From Kutzneria kofuensis (GTDB lineage Bacteria; Actinomycetota; Actinomycetes; Mycobacteriales; Pseudonocardiaceae), in the NCBI RefSeq assembly GCF_014203355.1, contig NZ_JACHIR010000003.1, positions 434,001 through 498,000 of the forward strand: a stretch of DNA of 64,000 nt, read 5' to 3'. Positions 1 through 7,161 of this stretch are shown piece by piece. The notes below the pieces were generated by a model. It was not told where the DNA came from, did not search any database, and worked only from the letters and a program-made list of their open reading frames with translations. Each line of letters begins with the position of its first letter. The first letter of the stretch is position 1. A program made the translations under genes and the position numbers.

Positions 1-385
1 ACCCGCCCACCGCACGCACCGTCAACGCCACCTGCGACGCCGGCGTCAACGCCGGATGGCAACACAGGAACAGCAGCGTCAACGTGTCGTCCCGAGCCGG
101 GACCTCCACGTCCTCCAGCTCCGCGGCGAACACCGCCTCCTCACGCCGCCGCCGCGCACTCTCGCTGCGCCACAGGTCCGCCAACCGCCGCGAACCCACC
201 GTCACCAACCACGCCCGCGGATTGTCCGGCACACCCTCCGCCGGCCACTGCGTCGCCGCCGCGAGCAACGCCTCCTGCACGGCGTCCTCACACGCGTCGA
301 ACTGACCGTGCCGCCGCACCAACGCGGCGAGGACCTGCGGCGCCAACTCGCGCAGCAGGCCCTCCACCTCGAGTACCGGACTCAA
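1..385 (-). CDS. ECF42-type RNA polymerase sigma factor (N-terminal part, cut by window edge)
   Basis: Partial gene: about 128 codons are visible and the rest lies left of the window. The conceptual product contains a region 2-like stretch (CEDAVQEALLAAATQWP, then NPRAWLVTV), an RRLADLWR helix and the LFLCCHPAL segment typical of sigma factors with a long C-terminal TPR-like extension (ECF42, DUF6596). The chosen start is TTG at 383-385, which overlaps the stop of the upstream DGPF gene as TTGA; GTG codons a few residues later are alternatives. Known for the family: ECF42 factors are encoded directly after DGPF (YCII) proteins, as here. The target promoters cannot be seen. Confidence 0.85.
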   Translation of the reverse strand, partial: MSPVLEVEGLLRELAPQVLAALVRRHGQFDACEDAVQEALLAAATQWPAEGVPDNPRAWLVTVGSRRLADLWRSESARRRREEAVFAAELEDVEVPARDDTLTLLFLCCHPALTPASQVALTVRAVGG

Positions 386-744
386 ACGTCCACCCCAGCT
401 GAGAACATCACCGGCCAGACCTCCGTCGCGTTGTACCGGGAGTCCGGGATCATCGCCGCCAGCTCCACCGCCCGCTCCCTCGACTCACAGTCCATCAGGT
501 AATACCCCGCCAGGTACTCCTTCGTCTCCAGGAAAGGGCCGTCGGTCACCACCGGGTCGCCGTCGCGCACCCGCACCACCGCCGTCGTCGACGGACTGCC
601 CAGCGCGTGGGTGTCCAGCAGCTCCCCGGACTCCCGCGTCAGCCGCTGGAACTCGTCGTGCCCGGCCATCACCGCGTCCCGCTCCCGCTCGGACAGCCCC
701 GCCCAGGTCTCGTCGTTCATGTAGATCATCAGCAGGTACTTCAC
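382..744 (-). CDS. DGPF (YCII-related) protein of an ECF42 module
   Basis: A 120-residue YCII-like protein with the diagnostic TDGPFLETKEYLAGYYL segment around residues 67-83 and an N-terminal MKYLLMIYMND strand. The start is GTG at 742-744, preceded by a strong AGGAGGATCGA ribosome site. It precedes the ECF42 sigma gene with a 4-base overlap, so the two are probably translationally coupled. DGPF proteins are genetically linked to ECF42 sigma factors; their biochemical role is unsettled. The same pair, with a different downstream fusion, recurs at 46399-46725. Confidence 0.9.
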   Translation of the reverse strand: MKYLLMIYMNDETWAGLSERERDAVMAGHDEFQRLTRESGELLDTHALGSPSTTAVVRVRDGDPVVTDGPFLETKEYLAGYYLMDCESRERAVELAAMIPDSRYNATEVWPVMFSAGVDV

Positions 745-765
745 TCGATCCTCCTCGCGAACCCG

Positions 766-1764
766 TCACGACGAGGTCGGAGCCGGCGAATCCGTCTCGA
801 CATCGGCGACGCCCTCCAGCGCACGGTACGTCCGGTTGCTGGCCACCGCCGCCCGCTGCTCCCGGCCCGTCGCCTCGATGTAGTTCTGGCTCGTCGCCAG
901 GCTCGCGTGCCCCAGCAGCGCCATGATCTCCGACGCCGTCGCCCCGTCCTCCGCCAACCTCGTCGCGAAGGTGTGCCGCAACGCATGGAGGCTCGCACCC
1001 ACCGGCACCCGGTCGTGCAGACCGGCCCAGCGGTAGCAGGACTTCACCAGATACTCCAACGCGCCACGGCCGATCGGCCCGCCCGAGCGGTCCCGCAGCA
1101 GGGGAGCGCCCCGCCCGAACCGTTCCTTCGGGAACCGCGTCCGGCACGACGCCAGATAGGCGTCGATCACCTTCTCCATCGACGGCTCCACCGGGATCGA
1201 CCGGTCCCGGCTGCCCTTGCCGTGGACGTGCAGGCGCATCTCACCGGACCGTCCCACCAGCGAATTCACCGTCAGAGTGCGCATCTCCGCCGACCGTAGC
1301 CCCGCCAGCAGGCCCAGCGCGATCACCAGCACGTCCCGCTCCGGCCACGGATCCCGCGCCTTGCGATCCCCGTGCGCCACCGCCGACAGCAACTTCTCCG
1401 GCGTGTCCTCACCCCGTAGCGGCTTGGGGGACAGGGGAGGAGTGCGCGGCCGCGCCACCGCCCCGATCGGGTTGCCCGGCAGCAGCCCGTCGGCCACGCA
1501 GAACGTCAGGAACTGGTTCCACGTCGACCACGCCCGCAGCACCGAGGACTTCGCGTGGGTGTCCGCGAACGCGCCGAACGCCGCCCGCAACGCGGGCCCG
1601 GTCAGGTCCTCGACCTCCAGCATCTCCGCGTCGCCGCCGATCTCGTCGACCAGCAGCGCCGTGATGCCCGCCAGGTCGCGCCGGTAGGCGTTCGTCGTGT
1701 GCGGCGAGTCCTTGCGCGGCCGGCGCGCCGCGAAGAACGCCTGCTGAGCGTCCACAAGCCTCAT
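766..1764 (-). CDS. Tyrosine recombinase/integrase (XerC/XerD type)
   Basis: About 332 residues. The N-terminal half is a SAM-like core-binding domain (to about residue 125); the C-terminal half is the catalytic domain with the expected residues: Arg in GLRSAEMR (near residue 155), Lys in HGKGSRDR, HALRH (near 258), His in LLGHAS (near 284) and nucleophile Tyr in SQNYIE (near 293). ATG at 1764 (MRLVDAQQ) is preferred; an ATG at 1782 would add six residues. The gene ends 21 bp before the DGPF gene. No excisionase, relaxase, phage gene or att repeat is visible, so it may be a stranded integrase or a domesticated recombinase. It lies next to a broken gene, which fits past rearrangement. Confidence 0.92.
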   Translation of the reverse strand: MRLVDAQQAFFAARRPRKDSPHTTNAYRRDLAGITALLVDEIGGDAEMLEVEDLTGPALRAAFGAFADTHAKSSVLRAWSTWNQFLTFCVADGLLPGNPIGAVARPRTPPLSPKPLRGEDTPEKLLSAVAHGDRKARDPWPERDVLVIALGLLAGLRSAEMRTLTVNSLVGRSGEMRLHVHGKGSRDRSIPVEPSMEKVIDAYLASCRTRFPKERFGRGAPLLRDRSGGPIGRGALEYLVKSCYRWAGLHDRVPVGASLHALRHTFATRLAEDGATASEIMALLGHASLATSQNYIEATGREQRAAVASNRTYRALEGVADVETDSPAPTSS

Positions 1765-1796
1765 GTGGATCTTGTACCGCACGACCCTGACAGTTT

Positions 1797-2320
1797 TCAG
1801 CGCAGGACGGTGAGCTTCGCGATCTTCCCGCCGGTCGTGTCGGCCTGGGCCGAGGCGACGAGCGTGCCGTTGGCGTCGCGGAACAGCGCCACCGCCGTGT
1901 TCGGGCCCGTCGTGAGCACCTGGACCTCGTGGGAACCGGACAGCTCCCGCAGTTCTTCGTCTCGGCGAACAGGTCCGGCAGCTTCGACGCCGCGCTCACC
2001 GCACGCGGGAAGCCGGCGTAGGCGGCCGTCTCCACCAGGATCTCGCTGATCTCCGCCGGTGTAAGGCCCGCCGACAGACCCGTCCGGACGTGCACGGACA
2101 GGGGAGACTCCCAGCAGCCGGCCGCCACGATCGCGGCGATGGCAACCGCCTCGCGGGTGCGCTCGTCGAGAGCGGGGCGGTGGGAGAGATGTCCGTGGAC
2201 GGTGCCGACGACCAGCTCGGCGAGGCCGGGGGGCGGCGCGGAACAGCTGGTCAGGCGGTCCCGGCCACCGTCCACAAGGGAGGCGAAGGTGTCCCGGCCA
2301 CGCTCGTGCAGCCGTGCCAT
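1797..2320 (-). pseudogene. Carboxymuconolactone decarboxylase-like gene joined out of frame to an NTF2-like tail
   Basis: From ATG 2320 the frame encodes about 120 residues of a CMD-family domain (EAVAIAAIVAAGC, SPLSVHVRTGL, TPAEISEILVETAAYAGFPRA). At about 1960-1972 (after LPDLFAE) protein-like sequence continues in another frame, LRELSGSHEVQVLTTG then ALFRDANGTLVASAQA and KIAKLTVLR, ending at TGA 1797-1799. That tail resembles the C-terminal strands of SnoaL/NTF2-like proteins. The original frame instead runs on through the integrase gene with no sensible homology. I infer a frameshift or deletion that joined a CMD gene to the end of a second gene or domain. The tail's family is a guess from pattern only. 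An intact CMD product with a random tail is the alternative. Confidence 0.65.
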
Positions 2321-2359
2321 CTCGTCCGACGTGCGTGACTCCCCTGTGCTCGCTGGTCT

Positions 2360-2377
2360 ACACTGGACGATCAGTGT
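2360..2377. promoter_or_regulatory. Inverted repeat ACACTG-N6-CAGTGT
   Basis: Perfect 6-bp arms separated by six bases, 40 bp upstream of the start of the CMD-like gene and 3 bp from a second, longer palindrome. This is a typical size for a TetR or MarR operator. No regulator gene is adjacent today. Confidence 0.5.
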
Positions 2378-2380
2378 CCG

Positions 2381-2412
2381 TTTTCATGCATAATGGCGAT
2401 TATGCATGAAAA
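2381..2412. promoter_or_regulatory. Perfect 14-bp inverted repeat with GGCG spacer
   Basis: Arms TTTTCATGCATAAT and ATTATGCATGAAAA are exact reverse complements around GGCG. The arms are strikingly A/T-rich for this genome and there is no T-run that would make a standard terminator. The position just upstream of the CMD-like gene suggests an operator or a recombination site; the nearby integrase makes the second possibility worth noting. Confidence 0.6.
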
Positions 2413-2791
2413 GTCCGCTTGTCCCGGCGTGGCCGAGCGGCGGCGCCTCCAGGGGGATCCGGGTCGCTCACAGCGCTTCTGAGCGCCCCGTCGGCCCGTC
2501 CGATCCGCCTCCGACGCCGTCACAGCGCCGACGACAGCTGTCAGCGCACACACGTCGGCGTCGTTTGCCCGTAGAGGTGATTCTGACGCTCGGATCGCCG
2601 CCCAGAACGTCTTCCGCGCAGGTTGAGACGCCTGGCCGCGTTAGGCCGATAATCTACATTATGTTAAGTAGTGGCGATATTGATCTCCCCGATGCGGCCG
2701 GACGGTCCTACTCCATTCGGCCCAGGCTTGCCGCTAGAGTTGCGGCATGCTGAGGGTGTCCCCGCTGACCGAACCGATCGGAGCGTGCCCG
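2413..2791. other. 379-bp intergenic region with a locally AT-rich patch
   Basis: No convincing gene. Bases 2652-2690 (around CTACATTATGTTAAG) are far more A/T-rich than the surroundings and could hold the promoter of the Uma2 gene. A TGGCCGAGCGG string near 2427 looks like a tRNA-Ser/Leu D-arm, but no anticodon or T arm follows. Confidence 0.4.
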
Positions 2792-3370
2792 ATGAGCACA
2801 GCACTCGCACGTGAGGGCCATCCGATCAGCATCGAAGAGTTCGATGGGCTGGCTGACGACAGCTCACACCGCTTGGAGATCGAGGATGGTCGGCTGCTCG
2901 TGATGAACCGCCCCGCTGGCCCCCACATCGCGGCGGCGCAGCGTTTGGTCAGTTATCTCAATGACCAACTGCCGGATGAGCTGGAAGCAATGATGGAGTT
3001 CCAGGCCGAACTTGCCGGCCCATCTCCGCGGCGTATACCGGACCTCGTTGTGTGCATGACCGAGGCCCGTGACCAGGTCCGTGTGCGCGCCGACCAGGTC
3101 CTGCTCGCCGTCGAGATCGTGTCGCCCGGCGAGTCTGCGGCCCGCGACTACATCAAGAAGCCGGCCGAGTACGCCGCCAACGGCATTCCGAACACCTGGG
3201 TGATTGACATCCAGGAGAATCCCCTCAGCCTGACCGTCTACACGCTGGACGACACGGGCCAGTACCACTTCTCGTCGCCGATCACTGGCAGCTATACCGG
3301 TTCTATCGGCAGCCATGAGGTCACGATCGACCTCGACGCACTGACTGGTCCGCGTCGTCGCCGAAACTGA
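2792..3370 (+). CDS. Uma2-family (DUF820) PD-(D/E)XK endonuclease-fold protein
   Basis: About 192 residues from ATG 2792, which has GGAG about 8 bases upstream; an ATG at 2747 would add 15 residues of poor similarity. Uma2 hallmarks are visible: RIPDLVVC (acidic metal ligand), LLAVEIVSPGES (E-x-hydrophobic core), a conserved Lys in DYIKKPAEYAANG, and NTWVIDIQ. The family has a restriction-endonuclease-like fold and is common in multiple copies in cyanobacteria and actinobacteria, but its physiological role is mostly unknown. Its last 50 bp overlap the 3' end of the convergent methyltransferase gene. Confidence 0.85.
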   Translation: MSTALAREGHPISIEEFDGLADDSSHRLEIEDGRLLVMNRPAGPHIAAAQRLVSYLNDQLPDELEAMMEFQAELAGPSPRRIPDLVVCMTEARDQVRVRADQVLLAVEIVSPGESAARDYIKKPAEYAANGIPNTWVIDIQENPLSLTVYTLDDTGQYHFSSPITGSYTGSIGSHEVTIDLDALTGPRRRRN

Positions 3371-4091
3371 CGGCTCGGCGGCCGATCGCGACGGTGCCGT
3401 CAACCTCCTCCGAGTGCTCGACCCGAGTCGTCAGGCCGGCGTCGGCGAGCAAACGCTGTGTGGAGGCCGCTTGGCGCACGCTCGTCTCGATCAGCACGTG
3501 CCCGCCCGGCTTGAGCCACGCTGACGCGTCCGCGGCGACTCGCCGGTGCACCTCCAGGCCGTCCGAGCCGCCGTCCAGCGCCACCCGCGCCTCGTGGTCG
3601 CGTGCCTCCGGCGGCATCATGCCGATGTCGTCGGTCGGCACGTACGGCGCGTTCACCACCAGCACGTCGACGCGGCCACGAATCTCCGGTGGCAACGCGT
3701 CGTACAGATCGCCCTCGAACACCTGGCCGCCGACCGGTTCGACGTTCCGCCTCGCACAACGCACCGCCGCCGGGTCGATGTCCGCGGCGTACAATGAGAA
3801 TTCGGACATACCGGCCACGGTGGCGACGCCGATCGCGCCGGTGCCGCAGCACAGGTCCACCACCACACCGCCCGGTGAAACCAGCGCGGAAGCCTGCTCC
3901 ACCAGGAACTCCGTACGGCGACGCGGCACGAACACGCCCGGTTCGACGGCGATGCGCAGCCCGCAGAACTCGGCCCAGCCGACGATCTGCTCCAGCGGCA
4001 GGCCGGAGACGCGTCTGTCCACCATGGACTCGAGGTCTTCCGGCGACGACGCCGCGGCGGTCAGCAACTCGGCCTCGTCCTCGGCGAACAC
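3321..4091 (-). CDS. PrmC/HemK-like protein N5-glutamine methyltransferase family protein
   Basis: A class I SAM methyltransferase: SAM-binding VVDLCCGTGAIGV near residue 80, then YAADIDPAAV and the HemK-type catalytic motif seen here as NAPYVP (near 146) instead of NPPY. The RRRTEFLVEQA stretch also fits the PrmC family. This NAPY variant is usual in an actinobacterial subfamily distinct from true PrmC, so peptide-release-factor methylation should not be assumed. The GTG at 4091 is the first standard start, but good family-like sequence (VTRLRAAGC) continues upstream without a standard start codon; a ribosome site (AGGGGAG) lies near 4140. Confidence 0.85.
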   Translation of the reverse strand: MFAEDEAELLTAAASSPEDLESMVDRRVSGLPLEQIVGWAEFCGLRIAVEPGVFVPRRRTEFLVEQASALVSPGGVVVDLCCGTGAIGVATVAGMSEFSLYAADIDPAAVRCARRNVEPVGGQVFEGDLYDALPPEIRGRVDVLVVNAPYVPTDDIGMMPPEARDHEARVALDGGSDGLEVHRRVAADASAWLKPGGHVLIETSVRQAASTQRLLADAGLTTRVEHSEEVDGTVAIGRRAVSFGDDADQSVRRGRS

Positions 4092-4192
4092 ACAACCGGC
4101 GGCACGAAGCCTGGTGACGATGTCGATCGGGAACTCCCCTGGGGTGAAAATGGATGGCTCCCAGTATGGGGCCTCCCCTATGGTCCGCGATC

Positions 4193-5005
4193 ATGTGGCC
4201 GGAATCCGAAGTGGTCTCGCGCGAAGGTCTGCGTGAAGGCGGCTCGCCGTGGCTGTTGACGTTCGCCGACGGGCGGCAGGCGGTGCTGAACGATCGAGGC
4301 CCGTTCGAGACGGAGGTCGCCGCGCTGCAGGTCGCCGCCGAGCACGGTGTGCCGGCGCCTCGTGTGCTCGACGTCAGCGACAAGGGCCTGCTGCTGTCGG
4401 TGGTCCACGGCATCAGCAAGATCCCGCAGACGCCTCCCCCGGCCCGGTTGCACGCGCTCGGCGCCGCCGCCGCGACGATCCACGCCGTTGAGCTGGCTCC
4501 CACCAGGGACTTGCCGGTGCGACACCGTCCGATCGAGGGCGAGGACTTCGAGGCCTGGCGGGCGCGGGAGGGCGCCTCTCCCCTGCTGCTGGAGGCCGAA
4601 CAAGCGGTCCGCGAGCGCCCGGCGCCGCCGCATCCGACCGTGTTGCTGCACGGGGATCTGTGGCAGGGCAACACGATGTGGCACGACGGGGAACTGTCGG
4701 CGGTCATCGACTGGGACTGCGCGGGCGTCGGCCACCCCGGTGTGGACATCGGTGAGCTCCGGTGTGAAGTGAACCTGATGTACGGCGGTGAGGCGGCCGA
4801 CCTGGTGGTGGCCGGCTGGGAGGAAGCGGCCGGTCGGCCGGCCCCGGACCTGGCGTACTGGGATGTGGTGGCGTCGCTGAGCACGCCGCCGGACGTGTCG
4901 GCCTGGCTGGCGGTGGCCGCGGATCAGGGGCGGACCGATCTGGACGGCCCGACCCTGAATGCGCGTCGGGACGAGTTCCTGAAGGCGGCGCTCAACCGGC
5001 TGTGA
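4193..5005 (+). CDS. Aminoglycoside phosphotransferase (APH)-family kinase
   Basis: About 270 residues from ATG 4193 (MWPESEVV). The APH fold is marked by the catalytic Brenner motif HGDLWQGNTMW near residue 151 and the metal-binding IDWDCAGVG near 172. Such proteins phosphorylate small hydroxylated molecules; the family covers antibiotic kinases, homoserine and choline kinases, so substrate and resistance phenotype cannot be inferred. It is divergent from the PrmC-like gene and overlaps the next, convergent gene by 14 bp. Confidence 0.87.
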   Translation: MWPESEVVSREGLREGGSPWLLTFADGRQAVLNDRGPFETEVAALQVAAEHGVPAPRVLDVSDKGLLLSVVHGISKIPQTPPPARLHALGAAAATIHAVELAPTRDLPVRHRPIEGEDFEAWRAREGASPLLLEAEQAVRERPAPPHPTVLLHGDLWQGNTMWHDGELSAVIDWDCAGVGHPGVDIGELRCEVNLMYGGEAADLVVAGWEEAAGRPAPDLAYWDVVASLSTPPDVSAWLAVAADQGRTDLDGPTLNARRDEFLKAALNRL

Positions 5006-5729
5006 CGCGTCGGACCAGGTCGTTGATGCGCTGACGCCAGCTGTCGAGGTCGGCGTCGGCCTCGCTGGAGACGGTCCGGGTGAGTTCGAGCCGGGCGCCG
5101 TGGCCGGTGCCCGGGGACAGCTCGATGTGCACGGACGGATCGGCGGCCAGGTCCCCCAGGGCCGCCCGGACGTCCTCGATGGGACGGGTGAGCTGGCGTT
5201 CGAAGCGGACCTGGTAGCCCTCGCCGACGCGCTCGACCCTCCCCTTGTCCAGGCCGAACTGGTGGATGAGCTGCTCGTGGTGGGCGTCGGAAGGCCGCTC
5301 CATGCGGATCTCCTCGCCGTCGACCGAGGCCTCCAGCGCGGTGAGGCAGACGGCCCAGCCGGAGCCGTAGCTGGCGGCGGCGGGGCGGTCGTCGAAGACG
5401 TGGGTGAAGACGAGCCGGCAGCCGTCGCCGTCCGGGGTGAGCTCGAAGTGGATGAGGTCGTCGCTCTCCCGGTGCATCTCGGGCGGGGCGTGCTCGGAGA
5501 AGGCGAAGACCTTGGGCGGGTCGAGCTGGGTGACCACGGCGTCCATGCCCTCGAACCGGATGTGCCCGCCGACGCGGAGGTCGATGGTCAGTGCGCGGAA
5601 CGGGTACCAGGCGCTGAGCTGCTCGGGTTCGGTGATGGCCCGCCAGACGACCTCGAGCGGGTGCTTGAGGTGGCGTTCGAAGCGGAGCGCCGGACGGCCG
5701 TCGGTGTGGGTGCCGAGTGTCGGGTCCAT
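4992..5729 (-). CDS. SRPBCC (AHSA1-type) domain protein
   Basis: 245 residues from ATG 5729. The N-terminal two thirds is an activator-of-Hsp90-like SRPBCC ligand-binding fold: RHLKHPLEVVWRAITEP, LSAWYPFRA, VGGHIRFEGMDAVVTQLDPP, then HFELTPDGDGCRLVFTHVF. The C-terminal part repeats the pattern (VRFERQLTRPIEDVRAAL, then RLELTRTV), suggesting a second, degenerate SRPBCC half. Role unknown. It is convergent with the APH gene (14-bp overlap) and divergent from the GNAT gene. Confidence 0.85.
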   Translation of the reverse strand: MDPTLGTHTDGRPALRFERHLKHPLEVVWRAITEPEQLSAWYPFRALTIDLRVGGHIRFEGMDAVVTQLDPPKVFAFSEHAPPEMHRESDDLIHFELTPDGDGCRLVFTHVFDDRPAAASYGSGWAVCLTALEASVDGEEIRMERPSDAHHEQLIHQFGLDKGRVERVGEGYQVRFERQLTRPIEDVRAALGDLAADPSVHIELSPGTGHGARLELTRTVSSEADADLDSWRQRINDLVRRVTAG

Positions 5730-5822
5730 GGCGGCGAATATAGCCCGACAGGAATATGCTGGCAACGGCATGTTCGGGAAATTCGGTCGTCCCGAAGACC
5801 GGCGGTCGGTCAGGATGCCGCC

Positions 5823-6302
5823 GTGACGTGGACAGTCGAGGCGGTGGACCCGAACGGACCGGTGGGCGCGAGCCTGCTGCGCGAGTACTACACGGAGATC
5901 GTCGCCCGGTATTGGGGCCGCCCGGCGCTGCGGTCCGAGGTGGAGCAGGTGCTGCTCGAGGAGCCCAGTGACGACCTCGTGCCGCCGACCGGCCTGCTGC
6001 TGGCCGCCTCCCACGACGGCGAGCTCGGCGGTTGCGGCGGGTTCCGGGTGCTCTCCCCCGGCGTCGCCGAGCTGACCCGGGTGTTCCTGCGGCCGTCGAT
6101 GCGCGGACGCGGCGGCGGGGTGGCGCTGCTGACGGCGTTGGAACGCGCGGCCGTCGGGATGGGCCTGACCACGGCCCGGTTGGACACCCGGAAGGACCTG
6201 GTCGAGGCGCGGCGGCTGTACGCGCGCAACGGCTACGTGGAGATCCCGGCGTACAACAGCTCCCCCTACGCCGACCACTGGTTCGAGAAGCGGCTGGCCT
6301 GA
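5823..6302 (+). CDS. GNAT-family N-acetyltransferase
   Basis: 159 residues from GTG 5823 with AGGA about 7 bases upstream. The acetyl-CoA-binding signature is VFLRPSMRGRGGGVALLTALE, followed by ARLDTRKDLVEARRLYARNGYVEI, the usual last helix-strand of the fold. The substrate is unknown. It is divergent from the SRPBCC gene and ends at a strong hairpin shared with the convergent membrane-protein gene. Confidence 0.88.
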   Translation: MTWTVEAVDPNGPVGASLLREYYTEIVARYWGRPALRSEVEQVLLEEPSDDLVPPTGLLLAASHDGELGGCGGFRVLSPGVAELTRVFLRPSMRGRGGGVALLTALERAAVGMGLTTARLDTRKDLVEARRLYARNGYVEIPAYNSSPYADHWFEKRLA

Positions 6303-6308
6303 ACACGA

Positions 6309-6344
6309 GAATCGGGCGCCGTCCCGGTGGACGACGCCCGATTC
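6309..6344. terminator. Bidirectional hairpin terminator
   Basis: GAATCGGGCG and CGCCCGATTC form a perfect 10-bp stem with a short inner GTCC/GGAC stem. It sits between the convergent GNAT and membrane-protein genes. Confidence 0.75.
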
Positions 6345-6357
6345 GTCGGAAGGAGGC

Positions 6358-7020
6358 TCAGGCGGCGGCGACCTGCTTGTGGCCGCCGAGGCGCAGGGTG
6401 ATGCCGTGGGCCCGCAGGGAGCGGCGGAACCACACCAGGGAGACGCCGGCGGCGATGGCCACGACGCTGTAGGAGCCGGCGGTGCTGACCATCAGGAAGT
6501 TGCCGACGGTGGCGCTGGCCAGGGCCCACAGCGTGGTGACGCCGTTGGTGATGAACACCAGCGCCCACAGGAACGAGACCTGCCGGAAGAAGCGCTGCAC
6601 GTGGGGGTGGCCGCTGATGACGGTCGGGAAGGCGCAGAAGTCGTCGGCCAGCTTGGCCAGCAGCGGCCGGTTGAGCGGCAGCGTGGCCAGCAGGATCGCG
6701 GCGAAGGCGAAGTTCTGCACGGTCGGTTGCAGGAAGTAGAGGAAGACGCTGCCGGTGAGGTAGCCGACGAGCGTGCGCACGCACAGCAGCGCGGTGGTCA
6801 CCCACAGCACCGCGGGGATGTCCTTGCGTAGCACGACGCGGCGCGCCAGCGCCGCCAGCGACCAGCCGAGAGCGGCGAACAGCGCGCCCTGGAGGCCGAC
6901 GATGGTGAAGACGATGTAGAACAGGCCCAGCGGGACCAGTGTCGACTCCAGCAGGTGCTGGGCGCCACGGCGCAGCAGGGCCAGTGGTGCGGGGAGGTGG
7001 ACCGTCATGTGCTCGGGCAT
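6358..7020 (-). CDS. VC0807-like integral membrane protein
   Basis: 220 residues with about six hydrophobic segments (for example VPLGLFYIVFTIVGLQGALF, NFAFAAILLATLPL, FLWALVFITNGVTTLWALA, SYSVVAIAAGVSLVWF). The pattern and length match the VC0807-like family of membrane proteins with no assigned function. The start is ATG 7020 or the ATG five codons later (MTVHLPAP). It is monocistronic, ending at the shared hairpin terminator. Confidence 0.75.
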   Translation of the reverse strand: MPEHMTVHLPAPLALLRRGAQHLLESTLVPLGLFYIVFTIVGLQGALFAALGWSLAALARRVVLRKDIPAVLWVTTALLCVRTLVGYLTGSVFLYFLQPTVQNFAFAAILLATLPLNRPLLAKLADDFCAFPTVISGHPHVQRFFRQVSFLWALVFITNGVTTLWALASATVGNFLMVSTAGSYSVVAIAAGVSLVWFRRSLRAHGITLRLGGHKQVAAA

Positions 7021-7107
7021 GTGTGGTCGGCCGTCTCGCAGTTGGTGTCGGGGGTGGGCGAATGCTAGCGGACCCGGGTGCGGGGTTCCTGTGAGGGAGG
7101 ACGTTCA

Positions 7108-7123
7108 AACCCGCGATCGGGTT
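7108..7123. promoter_or_regulatory. Inverted repeat AACCCG-CGAT-CGGGTT
   Basis: Perfect 6-bp arms 39 bp upstream of the kinase start, in the only intergenic space of this divergent pair. A possible operator; no cognate regulator can be named. Confidence 0.3.
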
Positions 7124-7161
7124 CACTGATCCGGTCGGTCGATCTCCGCGTAGGAACCGGT

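Noticed and set aside
1409-1796. C-terminal continuation of the CMD-like frame to 1409
   Set aside because: It is the antisense-frame shadow of the integrase coding sequence, with no family-like features.
2424-2500. tRNA-Ser/Leu-like D-arm (GTGGCCGAGCGG) next to an integrase
   Set aside because: No anticodon stem-loop, variable arm or T-loop follows in register, so it is not a tRNA or a usable att fragment.
4193-5005. Calling the APH-family protein an antibiotic-resistance enzyme
   Set aside because: The motifs define only the kinase fold; many members act on metabolites and nothing in the context points to resistance.
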